Source: Rhodospirillaceae bacterium (GTDB taxonomy: Bacteria; Pseudomonadota; Alphaproteobacteria; SHVZ01). From it: a DNA stretch of 58,018 nucleotides. Position numbers and translations under genes: made by a program. This document shows positions 30,554-39,476 of this stretch, piece after piece. Each line of letters opens with the position of its first letter. The stretch's first letter is position 1. The stretch is taken from positions 1 through 58,018 of the forward strand of contig JAEULB010000058.1 of the NCBI GenBank assembly GCA_016792585.1, given 5' to 3'. A model generated the notes under the pieces. That model did not search any database, was not told the DNA's origin, and saw only the letters and a program-made list of their open reading frames with translations.

Positions 30554-31710
30554 GGCTTCTTCTCCTCGGCCTTCTTTCGGAGCTCAGGCAGCGGCAGATA
30601 GGGCAGCACGCCGCCGGAACCGCCGGCCTGCTTCTCGATCACCACCTTCTGCGCCCCGCGCAGGATCTCTTCCATCGTCTCGAGGTAGATCCGCTGCGTG
30701 GTCACGTCCTTGTTGACCTTGTAGGCCTCGTAGATCGACTTGAAGCGCTGCGCGTCGCCGGTGGCGCGCGCGACGACTTCCTCGCGATAGGCGCGCGCTT
30801 CCTGGATCAGCTTCTCGGCCTCGCCTCGGGCCCGCGGCACCACGTCGTTGCGGTAGGCGTCGGCCTCGTTGCGCAGCCGCTCCTTGTCGGCGCGGGCGCG
30901 CTGGACCTCGTTGAAGGCGTCGACCACCTGGGTCGGCGGATCGACCTCGAGCAGCTGCACCTGGCGGATCTCGATGCCGGCCTTGTAGTCGTCCAACAGA
31001 CGCTGCAGGAGTTCGACCGTCTGCTGCTCGATCTGGGCGCGGCCCTCGGTGAACACCGACTGAATCGGCTTCTGGCCGACGGATTCGCGCAGCGCCGACT
31101 CGGCGGCGGCCTTCACGGTCGTCTCCGGCTGGCGCACGTTGAACACGTACTGGCCCGCGTCCTTGACGCGCCAGAACACGACGAACTTGATGTCGACGAT
31201 GTTCTCGTCTCCGGTCAGCATCAGCGCCTCGTCCTGCACCTCGCGGCGCGGACCCTGGCGGCTGGAGCCGTCGGAGGAGCGGAAGCCGATCTCGATCCGG
31301 TTCTCGCGCGTGACGTTCGGCGTCAGCACGGATTCGATCGGCTTCGGCAGGTGATAGTTGAGGCCGGGGGTCGCGGTGCGCACCCACTGGCCGAAGCGGA
31401 GCACGACGCCCTGCTCGTCCGGCGCCACCCGGTAGAAGCCGCTGGCGAGCCAGAGCACGAGGCCGATCAGGATGGCGAAGCCGACGCCTCTGGCGCCGCC
31501 GACGCCGCCCGGGAAGATCCGGCGCATGCGGTCCTGGCCCTTGCGGAGGATGTCCTCCAGGTCCGGCGGCTGGATGCCGCCCGGGCCCCGACCGCCCCAT
31601 GGGCTCTTGGGCCCGCCGCCACCGCTGCCTGAGCCCCAGGGACCGCCGCCGCCGCTATTGCCGCCGCCGCCACCCCAGGGACCACCGCCCCCCTGATTCT
31701 GCCAAGGCAT
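30550..31710 (-). CDS. hflK: FtsH-regulating SPFH protein HflK
   Basis: 386 residues from ATG at 31710 (MPWQNQGGGGPWGGGGGNSG). A Gly/Pro-rich cytoplasmic head covers about 1-60, one membrane helix follows (GVGFAILIGLVLWLASGFYR), then the SPFH domain (VAPDEQGVVLRFGQWVRT) and a long coiled region ending KKAEEKKP. The partner of HflC. It is divergent from the Mrp-type ATPase gene, with about 110 bases of shared promoter DNA. Confidence 0.95.
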   Translation of the reverse strand: MPWQNQGGGGPWGGGGGNSGGGGPWGSGSGGGGPKSPWGGRGPGGIQPPDLEDILRKGQDRMRRIFPGGVGGARGVGFAILIGLVLWLASGFYRVAPDEQGVVLRFGQWVRTATPGLNYHLPKPIESVLTPNVTRENRIEIGFRSSDGSSRQGPRREVQDEALMLTGDENIVDIKFVVFWRVKDAGQYVFNVRQPETTVKAAAESALRESVGQKPIQSVFTEGRAQIEQQTVELLQRLLDDYKAGIEIRQVQLLEVDPPTQVVDAFNEVQRARADKERLRNEADAYRNDVVPRARGEAEKLIQEARAYREEVVARATGDAQRFKSIYEAYKVNKDVTTQRIYLETMEEILRGAQKVVIEKQAGGSGGVLPYLPLPELRKKAEEKKP

Positions 31711-31745
31711 TGCCCCTGCTCCTCTTCCACCCGGCTTCTTGAAGT

Positions 31746-31769
31746 GTGTGGTATTGCCGGGGGCCACAC
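31746..31769. promoter_or_regulatory. Inverted repeat in the hflK / mrp divergent promoter
   Basis: GTGTGG (31746-31751) and CCACAC (31764-31769) with a 12-base spacer lie in the 111-base divergent gap, followed by TATTGTGATAAC. It could be a shared operator; the match is short. Confidence 0.3.
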
Positions 31770-31821
31770 GCATATTGTGATAACCCCCCTCTATTCAAGC
31801 GCAAACGGCCAGACCAGACCG

Positions 31822-32988
31822 ATGACCCAGGTGACCGAAGCCGCCGTTCTCGACGCCCTGAAGCGGGTCCCGGACCCAGATCGCGGCCAGGATGTGGTCT
31901 CGCTCGGCCTCGTCCAGGGCGTCGCGATCAAGGGCGGATACGTGCATTTCACGCTCCAGGTCGAGCCCGAACGGGGGCCCAGGCTGGAGCCGCTCCGCAA
32001 GACCGCCGAGAAGGCGGTCGAGGCCGTTCCCGGCGTGCTCTCGGTGACCGCCGTGCTGACGGCCGACAAGCCCGGCCGCGCCGCACCGCAGCAGGGCGGC
32101 CACCAGCACCCGCCCGGACACGGCCATGCCCATGGACACGGCCACGCGCACGGCCAGGGCGGCCAGCAGCAGCCGAACAAGCCGCTGATCCCTGGCGTGA
32201 AGACGATCGTCGCGGTCGCCTCAGGGAAAGGCGGCGTCGGCAAGTCGACGACCGCGGTGAACCTCGCCCTCGCGCTCAAGCAGAAGGGCCTCAAGGTCGG
32301 CATTCTCGACGCCGACATCTACGGGCCTTCGCTGCCGCGCATGATGGCGATCACCGGCAAGCCCGACACCAAGGACGGCAAGGTGCTGGAGCCGAAGGAG
32401 GGCTACGGCGTCAAGACGATGTCGATCGGCTACCTGATCGCCGAGGACACGCCGATGATCTGGCGCGGGCCCATGGTGATGAGCGCGATCGAGCAGATGC
32501 TCCGCGACGTCAACTGGGGCGAGCTCGACATAATGGTGGTCGATCTTCCTCCGGGAACCGGCGACGCGCAGCTGACCATGGCGCAGCGCGTGCCGCTCTC
32601 GGGTGCCGTGATCGTCTCGACGCCGCAGGACATCGCCCTTCTCGACGCACGCAAGGGCCTCGGCATGTTCCGCAAGGTCGACGTGCCGGTGCTCGGCATC
32701 GTCGAGAACATGAGCTACTTTCTCTGCCCGCATTGCGGCGAGAGGAGCGACATCTTCGCCCATGGCGGCGCCCGCCGCGAAGCCGACCGCCTCGGCTGTG
32801 AGTTCCTGGGCGAGGTTCCGCTCGACATCGCGATCCGCGAGACCTCCGACCAGGGCTATCCGATCGTGATCTCGAAACCCGACCACCCGCAGGCGAAGAT
32901 CTACCGCCAGATCGCCGACCGGGTGTGGGGCAAGCTCACCGGCGAGGCGCCGGCGAACCGGCCGGCGCCGAGGATCGTGGTGAGCTAG
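31822..32988 (+). CDS. Mrp/ApbC-family iron-sulfur carrier P-loop ATPase
   Basis: 388 residues from ATG at 31822. An N-terminal MIP18-like domain (VLDALKRVPDPDRGQDVVSL) is joined by a His-rich linker with eight His at residues 94-110 to the ATPase domain, which carries the deviant Walker A SGKGGVGKS (134-142) and VVDLPPGTGD. Cys302 and Cys305 in LCPHCG form the CPXC motif that holds a bridging Fe-S cluster in the dimer. It delivers Fe-S clusters to target proteins. The His-rich linker is unusual in density. It is divergent from hflK. Confidence 0.93.
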   Translation: MTQVTEAAVLDALKRVPDPDRGQDVVSLGLVQGVAIKGGYVHFTLQVEPERGPRLEPLRKTAEKAVEAVPGVLSVTAVLTADKPGRAAPQQGGHQHPPGHGHAHGHGHAHGQGGQQQPNKPLIPGVKTIVAVASGKGGVGKSTTAVNLALALKQKGLKVGILDADIYGPSLPRMMAITGKPDTKDGKVLEPKEGYGVKTMSIGYLIAEDTPMIWRGPMVMSAIEQMLRDVNWGELDIMVVDLPPGTGDAQLTMAQRVPLSGAVIVSTPQDIALLDARKGLGMFRKVDVPVLGIVENMSYFLCPHCGERSDIFAHGGARREADRLGCEFLGEVPLDIAIRETSDQGYPIVISKPDHPQAKIYRQIADRVWGKLTGEAPANRPAPRIVVS

Positions 32989-32992
32989 CCGC

Positions 32993-33514
32993 ATGGACGC
33001 CACGGCCGACGTCGACTGGCGACTCAAGATCCACCCGCTCCTTAGGGCGGCGAACGTCCGTCAGGTCGCCTATGTGCCGGACGCCGGCCACACGCCGCTG
33101 ATCGAGGCGTGCCATGCCGATCCGTCGATGAAGGCGATCGTGCTCACCAACGAGGCCGAAGGCATGGGCGTGCTGGCCGGTGCCTGGCTCGGCGGGCAGC
33201 GCGGCGCGATGCTGATGCAGTCCTCGGGCGTCGGCAACTGCATCAACGCGCTGTCGCTGACGCAGATCTGCCGCTTCCCCTTCTTAGGCCTGATCACGAT
33301 GCGCGGCGAGTGGGGCGAGTTCAACGGCTGGCAGGTGCCGATGGGCCAGAACACCGAGGCGTCGCTGAAAGGCGCCGGCGTGATCGTGCAACGCTGCGAT
33401 GATCCCGACGACGTGGCGCCGACGGTCGAGGCCGCAGCCCATCTCGCCTTCGACAGCGAGGTCGCAGTCGCGGTGCTGCTCTCGCAGCGCCTCATCGGCC
33501 GGAAGAAATTCTGA
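32993..33514 (+). CDS. TPP-dependent decarboxylase, alpha subunit (sulfo/phosphonopyruvate decarboxylase type)
   Basis: 173 residues forming the TPP pyrimidine-binding domain. The conserved Glu that activates TPP is in LTNEAEGMGVLAGAWLGG, followed by LMQSSGVGNCINALSL and FPFLGLITMRGEWGEFN, features of the ComD / phosphonopyruvate decarboxylase group. It needs the beta subunit next to it for the diphosphate-binding half. The start is 4 bases after the Mrp gene stop, so they may be cotranscribed. The 2-oxo acid substrate is unknown. Confidence 0.85.
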   Translation: MDATADVDWRLKIHPLLRAANVRQVAYVPDAGHTPLIEACHADPSMKAIVLTNEAEGMGVLAGAWLGGQRGAMLMQSSGVGNCINALSLTQICRFPFLGLITMRGEWGEFNGWQVPMGQNTEASLKGAGVIVQRCDDPDDVAPTVEAAAHLAFDSEVAVAVLLSQRLIGRKKF

Positions 33515-34080
33515 TGGCGCTCGATCGCAGAGAGGCGGTGCAGCGCCTGCTCGCCGATCGCGGCGAGATGCTGGTGGTCTCGGGCCTGGGATCGCCGACC
33601 TACGACGTGGCGGCCGCCGGCGACGACGACCGCAACTTCTACCTCTGGGGCGCGATGGGGTCGGCGGCACCGATCGGCCTCGGCCTGGCGCTGGCGCAGC
33701 CGGCCAAACGCGTGCTGGTGGTCACCGGCGACGGCGAGCTGCTGATGGGCTTGGGAGCCCTCGCCTCGATCGCCGCCCAGCGGCCGGCGAACCTCGCGAT
33801 CGTCGTGCTCGACAACGAGCGCTACGGCGAGACCGGCATGCAGAAGAGCCACACCGCGCATGGCGCCGACCTCGCCGCGATCGCGCAAGGGGCAGGCTTC
33901 CCGGTCGCGGCGACGATCACCGACGAGGCCGACCTCGACCGCATCGTCGGCGAGATCCGCTCAGGCCAAGGCCCGATGCTGGTGGTGGTCAAGATCACCG
34001 CCGGCGAGGCGCCGCGCGTGCTGCCGAGCCGCGACGGCGTCGAGGTGAAGAATCGCTTCCGGCGCTCGCTCGGGCTCTAG
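33514..34080 (+). CDS. TPP-dependent decarboxylase, beta subunit (sulfo/phosphonopyruvate decarboxylase type)
   Basis: 188 residues, overlapping the alpha subunit by one base (TGATG). It is the diphosphate-binding half of a TPP enzyme: GDGELLMGLGALASIA begins the GDG...N motif, with Asn in LDNERYGETGMQ. NFYLWGAMGSAAPIGLGLAL matches the ComE type. Together with the upstream subunit it forms a split enzyme. No other gene of coenzyme M or phosphonate metabolism is visible nearby, so the true substrate may differ. Confidence 0.85.
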   Translation: MALDRREAVQRLLADRGEMLVVSGLGSPTYDVAAAGDDDRNFYLWGAMGSAAPIGLGLALAQPAKRVLVVTGDGELLMGLGALASIAAQRPANLAIVVLDNERYGETGMQKSHTAHGADLAAIAQGAGFPVAATITDEADLDRIVGEIRSGQGPMLVVVKITAGEAPRVLPSRDGVEVKNRFRRSLGL

Positions 34081-34166
34081 GCCGACGCGGTCCGGTTATC
34101 GGCCTATCATCGGGCCGTCATGCGGCGGGATCACACTGGTCTCGAAATGACGCAAGGAGACCGACC

Positions 34167-35762
34167 ATGCCGTCCATGCTCGATGACGTCCGATCGCTGT
34201 CGCGCCGCGGCCTGCTGAAGGGCGCCTCGGCGAGCGCGCTGCTGGCGGCGCTCATGCCCGCTGCCTCGCGCAGCGTCTGGGCCAACCCGGTTTTCGCGAG
34301 CAACCCCTTCTCGCTCGGCGTCGCCTCGGGCGATCCGCTGCCCGACGGCGTCGTCATCTGGACGCGCATCGCGCCCGATCCGCTCAACGGCGGCGGCATG
34401 CCGATGCAGGCGGTGCCCGTCTCCTGGGAAGTGTCCTCCGACGACCGCATGCGCACCATCGTTCGGAAGGGCGAGACCCTCGCCCGGCCGGAGCTCGGCC
34501 ACAGCGTCCATGTCGAGGTCGGCGGCCTGGATCCGGGCCGACCCTATTGGTACCGCTTCCGCGCCGGGCGGGACGCAAGCCGGGTCGGGCGCACCAGGAC
34601 GGCACCGGCGCCCGGATCGATGCCGGCGTCGCTGCGCTTCGCCAATGTCGGCTGCCAGCGCTACGAGGACGGCTACTTCACCGCGTTCCGTCATCTCGCA
34701 CGCGAGGAGCTCGACTTCGTCTTCCACTACGGCGACTACATCTACGAATACCGGGCGCGCAACAGCCCGACGCCGACAGTGCGCGAGATCGCCGGCGACG
34801 AGCTCCACACCATCGTCGACTATCGCAACCGCTACGCCCTCTACAAGCGCGACGCCGATCTGCAGGCGGCGCATGCGGCGCACCCGTTCCTTTCCAGCTT
34901 CGACGACCACGAGGTCGACAACAACTGGGCCGGCGAGTTCAGCGAGGAGGACGGATCGGGCGCCTCTCCGGCGGTGCCGCCGGAATACTTCGCCCTCCGG
35001 AAGCAGATGGCCTTCCACGCCTGGTACGAGAACATGCCGGTGCGCCGCGCCCAGCTGCCGCGCGGCCCCTCGGTCCAGGCCTATCGCCGGCTCCGCTACG
35101 GCAGCCTCGCCGAGATCAACGTGCTGGATACGCGCCAGTATCGCGACGACCAGCCCTGCGACGACGGCACCAAGGAGGCCTGTCCAGCGGTCTCGAACCC
35201 GAAAGCGCAGATCCTGGGCGAATACCAGGAGCGCTGGCTGTTCGACGGCCTCGCCAGGTCCGACGCCACCTGGAACGTGCTGGCGCAGCAGGTGATGGTG
35301 ATGCGCCGCGATCTCGGCACGGCCGAGCCGTCCCTGTTCTCGATGGACAAGTGGGACGCCTATCCGGCGGCGCGCAACCGCCTGATGCGCCACCTGGAGG
35401 CGACGCGGGCGAAGGGCGTCGTCGTGCTGACCGGCGACGTCCACAACGCCTGGGCCGGCGACCTGAAAGCCGATTTCCTGAATCCGTCGAGCGCGACGCT
35501 GGCGACCGAGTTCGTCGCGACCTCGATCTCGACGAACGGCGACGGCTTCGAGATCGACGACCTCCGACGGGCGGTTCTCGCCCGCAACCCGCACATCAAG
35601 TACTTCAACAACCGCCGCGGCTATTCCGTGCACGAGGCGACGCGCGAGCGCATGGTCATCCATCATCGTGCGGTCGACACGGTGTCGCAGCCGGGCGCGC
35701 CGCTCATCACCAAGGCGAGCTACGCGGTCGAGGCGGCGAAGCCCGGCGTCGTCGGCGCGTGA
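34167..35762 (+). CDS. Alkaline phosphatase D (PhoD)-family phosphodiesterase/phosphatase
   Basis: 531 residues. A Tat signal is present (SRRGLLKGASASALLAALMP). A PhoD N-terminal domain (PFSLGVASGDPLPDGVVIWT) is followed by the metallophosphatase domain with LDFVFHYGDYIYEY, SSFDDHEVDNNWAG and VVLTGDVHNAWAGDL, which hold the Asp/His metal ligands. Such enzymes act outside the cytoplasmic membrane on phosphate esters, using calcium and iron in studied cases. AAGGAGACCGACC precedes ATG at 34167. I see no Pho box upstream. Confidence 0.93.
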   Translation: MPSMLDDVRSLSRRGLLKGASASALLAALMPAASRSVWANPVFASNPFSLGVASGDPLPDGVVIWTRIAPDPLNGGGMPMQAVPVSWEVSSDDRMRTIVRKGETLARPELGHSVHVEVGGLDPGRPYWYRFRAGRDASRVGRTRTAPAPGSMPASLRFANVGCQRYEDGYFTAFRHLAREELDFVFHYGDYIYEYRARNSPTPTVREIAGDELHTIVDYRNRYALYKRDADLQAAHAAHPFLSSFDDHEVDNNWAGEFSEEDGSGASPAVPPEYFALRKQMAFHAWYENMPVRRAQLPRGPSVQAYRRLRYGSLAEINVLDTRQYRDDQPCDDGTKEACPAVSNPKAQILGEYQERWLFDGLARSDATWNVLAQQVMVMRRDLGTAEPSLFSMDKWDAYPAARNRLMRHLEATRAKGVVVLTGDVHNAWAGDLKADFLNPSSATLATEFVATSISTNGDGFEIDDLRRAVLARNPHIKYFNNRRGYSVHEATRERMVIHHRAVDTVSQPGAPLITKASYAVEAAKPGVVGA

Positions 35763-35766
35763 GATC

Positions 35767-36993
35767 TCACGCCGGCTGCAGCTTCGGCTCGGCCGGCTGG
35801 CGGTTCTCGCGGATGGTGAAGACCATCAGGCCGGCGGCGACGGCGACGCCGATCGAGGCGAGCCACACCGCGTCGTACTGCGCATAGAGGTCGTAGAGGA
35901 TGCCGGCCATGAAGGCGCCGGCGGCGCCGCCCAGCGCATGGCCGGCCGAGAGCAGGCCCATCGCCAGGCCCATGATGCGCTTGCCGAGGTGGGATGCGAC
36001 CAGGCTCGCGGTCGGCGGCACGGTCGAATAGTCGAAGATGCCGAAGGCGACGGCGAAGATGAACAGCATCTGGATGTCGCCGGTGATCCGCATCAGCAGC
36101 AGGAAGCAGAGCCCGCGGCCGATGTAGATGACGCCGAGCAGCAGCGGCCGGTTCATGCGGTCGGTGAGGTAGCCTGAGAGCATCATCGCCAGCATGTTGA
36201 CGCCGGCGAGCACGCCATAGGCGGTGGCGCTGGTCAGCGGCGGGAAGCCGCAGGAGATCGCGTAGGGGATCAGGTGCACCTCGACCGTGCCCGAGGTGGT
36301 GAAGCCGCAGATCACGAAGCTCCAGAACAGCGCATGGAATACCGGGCTCGTGAACAGGAACTTGAGGCGCTCGCCGAGCGGCGCGTCCGGCTCCTGCGGC
36401 GTCTTCGACTGCGCCATGATCGCGTCGCGGCTGGGGATCAGGAAGAACAGGATCGGCGCCACCACCAGCGCCGCCGCTGCGAGATAGAGATATCCGATGC
36501 GCCAGCCAGACGACTGCAGGAGGAGCGCCAGCAGCGGCACGATGATGAGCTGGCCGGCGGTGAGGCCCGCGGTCGCGATGCCGGTGGCGAGGCCGCGGTT
36601 CTTCTCGAAGAACCAGGCGAGCGTCGGCGCGATCGTGTGGTTGCCGAAGAAGCCGAAGCCCAGCGCCGTGACGATGCCGAAGGTGACGAAGAACGCCGCC
36701 TGCGATTCGATCATCGCGGTCAGCGCCGTGCCGACCGTGATCAGCAGCATGCCGGCGACCAGCAGCGGGCGCGGCCCGAAGCGGTCCTGGAAGTTGCCGG
36801 CGAGCGGCGCCACGGTCGCGACCGAGATCAGCATCATCGCGCCGACGAAAGAGACGAAGCCTCGCGTCCAGCCGAGCTCGGCCTCCCAGGTCGGCATCAC
36901 CAGGCCGATGGTGCCGCGCGCCGACGCGGTCAGCGCCAGGCCGAAGAAGCAGAGGACGACGATGGTCCAGCCGCGGCGGTCGCGGTCGGTCAT
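35767..36993 (-). CDS. Major facilitator superfamily transporter
   Basis: 408 residues from ATG at 36993 (MTDRDRRGWTIVVLCFFGLA). About 12 membrane segments; the motif A loop between TM2 and TM3 is AGNFQDRFGPRPLL and its second-half counterpart is SGYLTDRMNRPLLL. This arrangement is similar to oxalate/formate-antiporter-like or monocarboxylate-like MFS proteins. Substrate unknown. It converges with the PhoD gene, and the GGGAGGATC region lies just upstream of the ATG. Confidence 0.9.
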   Translation of the reverse strand: MTDRDRRGWTIVVLCFFGLALTASARGTIGLVMPTWEAELGWTRGFVSFVGAMMLISVATVAPLAGNFQDRFGPRPLLVAGMLLITVGTALTAMIESQAAFFVTFGIVTALGFGFFGNHTIAPTLAWFFEKNRGLATGIATAGLTAGQLIIVPLLALLLQSSGWRIGYLYLAAAALVVAPILFFLIPSRDAIMAQSKTPQEPDAPLGERLKFLFTSPVFHALFWSFVICGFTTSGTVEVHLIPYAISCGFPPLTSATAYGVLAGVNMLAMMLSGYLTDRMNRPLLLGVIYIGRGLCFLLLMRITGDIQMLFIFAVAFGIFDYSTVPPTASLVASHLGKRIMGLAMGLLSAGHALGGAAGAFMAGILYDLYAQYDAVWLASIGVAVAAGLMVFTIRENRQPAEPKLQPA

Positions 36994-37122
36994 GGGAGGA
37001 TCTTTCGCTCGCGTGAAGCCTGGACGGGCCTGGGGGAGGCGGATGGGACACTGCCCGCCTCGCCCCCGCAAGCGAGATTTCGGCATGGACGGCATGAGCG
37101 GGAGTAATGGGTAGGGCCGCTC

Positions 37123-37617
37123 CTACTCCGCCGGCCCGAACGGCCGGATCGGCGGCGACAGCTCCTGGAAGTCGGTGCTCCCCTCGTCGCCATGGATCAC
37201 GTAGCTCTTGCCGAGCTCGGGGTAGTCGATGATGTCCATGTCCGGCCGGCTGCCGCCGACGAGATAGACGCAGGTCTTCTCGAACGGATTCTTCAACAGA
37301 TGCGCCACCGACGGCACCGGGAATCCGACGAAGTCGCCGGCATCGAGCCGCGTGTCGGTGCCGTCGATCGTGCAGACGGCCGAGCCGTCGAGGATGTAGA
37401 TCCACTCCTCTTCGACGCGGTGCGCGTGATAGGCAAAGGACTGCTTGCCCGGCGCCAGCTTCACGATGCTGACGCCCGCCTGCTTCAGGCCGGCGCGGAG
37501 ACCGAGGCGGAAGATGCTGAAGGCCGACCCGGGATTGAGGCGCTGGGTAAAGGCCTGCGCCTTCTCCTGCATCTCGGCCGGGCGGAAGATCACCGCAGGC
37601 CTGCGCTCCACCGTCAT
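37123..37617 (-). CDS. Cupin-domain protein
   Basis: 164 residues. One cupin barrel: motif 1 SFAYHAHRVEEEWIYILDGS gives His, His and Glu as metal ligands, and motif 2 contains FVGFPVPSVAHLLKNP with a further His. A C-terminal tail of about 50 residues (GGSRPDMDIIDYPELGKSYV) follows. The metal and reaction are unknown. It is 10 bases after the GST gene on the same strand, the last gene of a compact leftward set that begins at 40249. Confidence 0.86.
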   Translation of the reverse strand: MTVERRPAVIFRPAEMQEKAQAFTQRLNPGSAFSIFRLGLRAGLKQAGVSIVKLAPGKQSFAYHAHRVEEEWIYILDGSAVCTIDGTDTRLDAGDFVGFPVPSVAHLLKNPFEKTCVYLVGGSRPDMDIIDYPELGKSYVIHGDEGSTDFQELSPPIRPFGPAE

Positions 37618-37627
37618 TGCCTGACCC

Positions 37628-38302
37628 TCACTGATAGAGTGTCGGCGACAGCACGCGATCGGAGGCGATCAGGTCGTCGGCGACCTTCTTCACCGCCGGA
37701 CGGGCACCGACCCGCGCATACCACGCCGCCAGCTTCGGATGCCCGTCGAGCCGCGGCCCCTTCAGACGCTGCGCGAAGATCAGCGCCATGAACGTGCCGA
37801 TGTCGGCATAGGAGAAGTCGCCCACCAGGTACTCGCTGTCGCCGATACGATTCTCCAGCGCCTGGTAATGTTCCAGCAGCACCAGCTCACCGCGCTTGCC
37901 GGCCTCCTCTTCCTTGGCGCGTGCCTCGGCAGAGGTCGGCGGCACGCTCCGGTGCATGATCGGGCGCACCGCCGGCAGCAGGATCTCGTCGGCGAAGAGC
38001 TCCAGCATCCGGCCGCGGGCCCGCTCCTTCGGATCCTTCGGCCACAGCGCCGGCACCGGATAGGTCTCGTCGAGGTATTCGAAAATCAGCGTCGAATCGA
38101 ACATCGTGAGGTCGCCGTCGACCAGCACGGGCACCTGCGCCTTGGGATTGGCGGCGAGCACGTTCGGGTCCTTCGGCGAATACCCGGCGGCTTGCGTGAA
38201 CGGCACCATGATGCGCTCGAACTCGAGGCCCTTCTCGCCGAGCGCGATCTCGGCCTTGCGCGCGAACATGCTGATCGGGCCGGAATAAAGCGTGATCGTC
38301 AC
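37628..38302 (-). CDS. Glutathione S-transferase family protein
   Basis: 224 residues. The thioredoxin-like N-terminus (TITLYSGPISMFARKAEIAL, then KAQVPVLVDGD and TMFDSTLIFEYLDETYP) and the helical C-terminal domain (SEYLVGDFSYADIGTFMALI) are typical GST. The GTG start at 38302 overlaps the TGA of the upstream gene (GTGA), with GGAG six bases upstream. The open frame that extends further upstream is not GST-like. Confidence 0.9.
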   Translation of the reverse strand: MTITLYSGPISMFARKAEIALGEKGLEFERIMVPFTQAAGYSPKDPNVLAANPKAQVPVLVDGDLTMFDSTLIFEYLDETYPVPALWPKDPKERARGRMLELFADEILLPAVRPIMHRSVPPTSAEARAKEEEAGKRGELVLLEHYQALENRIGDSEYLVGDFSYADIGTFMALIFAQRLKGPRLDGHPKLAAWYARVGARPAVKKVADDLIASDRVLSPTLYQ

Positions 38303-38856
38303 TTGGTTCTCCGTTTCCAGCCGGGCGGGTAGTCGACGACCAGGCCGTCCTCGTCGAAGTCGACCTCGGCGGTGAAGCCCGGGCTCGTGTAGCGGAACCG
38401 CTTGGGCGGCTCGCCCGGATCGAGGCGCGTGTATTCCTGGCTCATCGCCGCCACGGCGAGCGACGGCAGCTTCACATAGGCTATGCGGAAGGACTTGGTC
38501 TTGCAGGACTTGAGGCCGAGCTGCTTGATCGCCTGCGTGTTGGTCAGCGGCGTTCCGGAGATGTCGATGTCGTCGGCGCCGGCGAGATCGGCGCGCACGA
38601 CGCCATCGACCTTCCAGCCGCCGCCATCGCGCGCGATCTCGAGCGTACGCCGCGCCTTGCCCTGCGCCAGCTCGAAAGAGGCCTGGTGCGTGCGCCAGTC
38701 CTTCGACATGGCCAGGCGATAGCGGAGCTTGACCAATCCGCCGTCGTCGTCGAGCAGCAGCAGGCTCTCGGCGCTTATGCCGTCCGCCCCGGTCTCGAGC
38801 ACCAGATGCTCGAGACCCGGGCGGTCGAGCCGTTCCCAAACGATGTCGCGCCTCAT
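38299..38856 (-). CDS. Putative glycolipid-binding family protein (PF06475-like)
   Basis: 185 residues from ATG at 38856 (MRRDIVWERLDRPGLEHLVL). The pattern DDGGLVKLRYRLAMSKDWRT, GWKVDGVVRADLAGADDIDI and NTQAIKQLGL matches the family known as putative glycolipid-binding, whose function is inferred from structure only. ATG overlaps the TGA of the upstream DUF1127 gene (ATGA), and its stop overlaps the GST start, so three genes in a row are coupled. Confidence 0.82.
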   Translation of the reverse strand: MRRDIVWERLDRPGLEHLVLETGADGISAESLLLLDDDGGLVKLRYRLAMSKDWRTHQASFELAQGKARRTLEIARDGGGWKVDGVVRADLAGADDIDISGTPLTNTQAIKQLGLKSCKTKSFRIAYVKLPSLAVAAMSQEYTRLDPGEPPKRFRYTSPGFTAEVDFDEDGLVVDYPPGWKRRTK

Positions 38857-39071
38857 CGCCGCCGGATCTCCTGCCAGAACGGCCGCACCGTCTCGACGCC
38901 GATCTCGTCCGCCGTGAGGCCGATGTCGCGGGCGAAGCGCGGATCGGTCGCGAGGCAGTCGCGAAGCAGCCGCCGGGCGGCGCGTCGCTCGCGCCACCGG
39001 GCGAGCCATGCCCGCCAGCCACGCGGAGGCTTAACCCGCGGCTGGAGGACAAAGCTGCCGTCAAAAGGCAT
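38853..39071 (-). CDS. DUF1127-like small protein
   Basis: 72 residues (MPFDGSFVLQPRVKPPRGWR). The Arg-rich helix WLARWRERRAARRLLRDCLA followed by DPRFARDIGLTADEI matches DUF1127, and the end RPFWQEIRRR resembles the KPFW tail of the DUF1127 protein at 39477. Small DUF1127 proteins affect RNA turnover and phosphate or stress responses in studied Alphaproteobacteria. ATGA overlap with the next gene. Confidence 0.78.
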   Translation of the reverse strand: MPFDGSFVLQPRVKPPRGWRAWLARWRERRAARRLLRDCLATDPRFARDIGLTADEIGVETVRPFWQEIRRR

Positions 39072-39073
39072 CG

Positions 39074-39451
39074 CTACTCCGCGGCGCTGCAATGCGCCTC
39101 GATCCGATAGCCGTCCGGGTCGATGACGAAGGCGGCGTAGTAGGTCGGGCCGTAGTTCGGCCGGATGCCGGGCTTGCCGTTGTCGCGGCCGCCGGCCTTG
39201 AGGCCCGCGGCGTAGAAGTCGTCGACCGACTTCCGCGTCGGGGCGACGAAGCAGAAGTGCAGGCCGGACGCCATGTCCTCCTTCACCGGCTTGTCGGTCT
39301 GGCCGAGCCAGAGCTGGATCCCATCCCTGCCGTAGCCGGCGTCGGTGCCCTTGGCGTATTTCGAGACGTAGCCCAGCGGCTTCAGCGTCGCGTCGTAGAA
39401 GCGCTTGGACGCCTCGATGTCCTTCACGCCGATCGAAACATGGTCGAGCAT
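39074..39451 (-). CDS. VOC-family (glyoxalase-like) protein
   Basis: 125 residues with one VOC domain: MLDHVSIGVKDIEASKRFYD at the start, GLHFCFVAPTRKSVDDFYAA in the middle, and YYAAFVIDPDGYRIEAHCSA at the end. His4, His in GLHFCF, and Glu in RIEAHC are the candidate metal ligands. Similar to glyoxalase/bleomycin-resistance proteins; the reaction is unknown. It is two bases from the next DUF1127 gene. Confidence 0.88.
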   Translation of the reverse strand: MLDHVSIGVKDIEASKRFYDATLKPLGYVSKYAKGTDAGYGRDGIQLWLGQTDKPVKEDMASGLHFCFVAPTRKSVDDFYAAGLKAGGRDNGKPGIRPNYGPTYYAAFVIDPDGYRIEAHCSAAE

Positions 39452-39476
39452 TCTCTTGTTCTCCTTCAGTTGAAAA

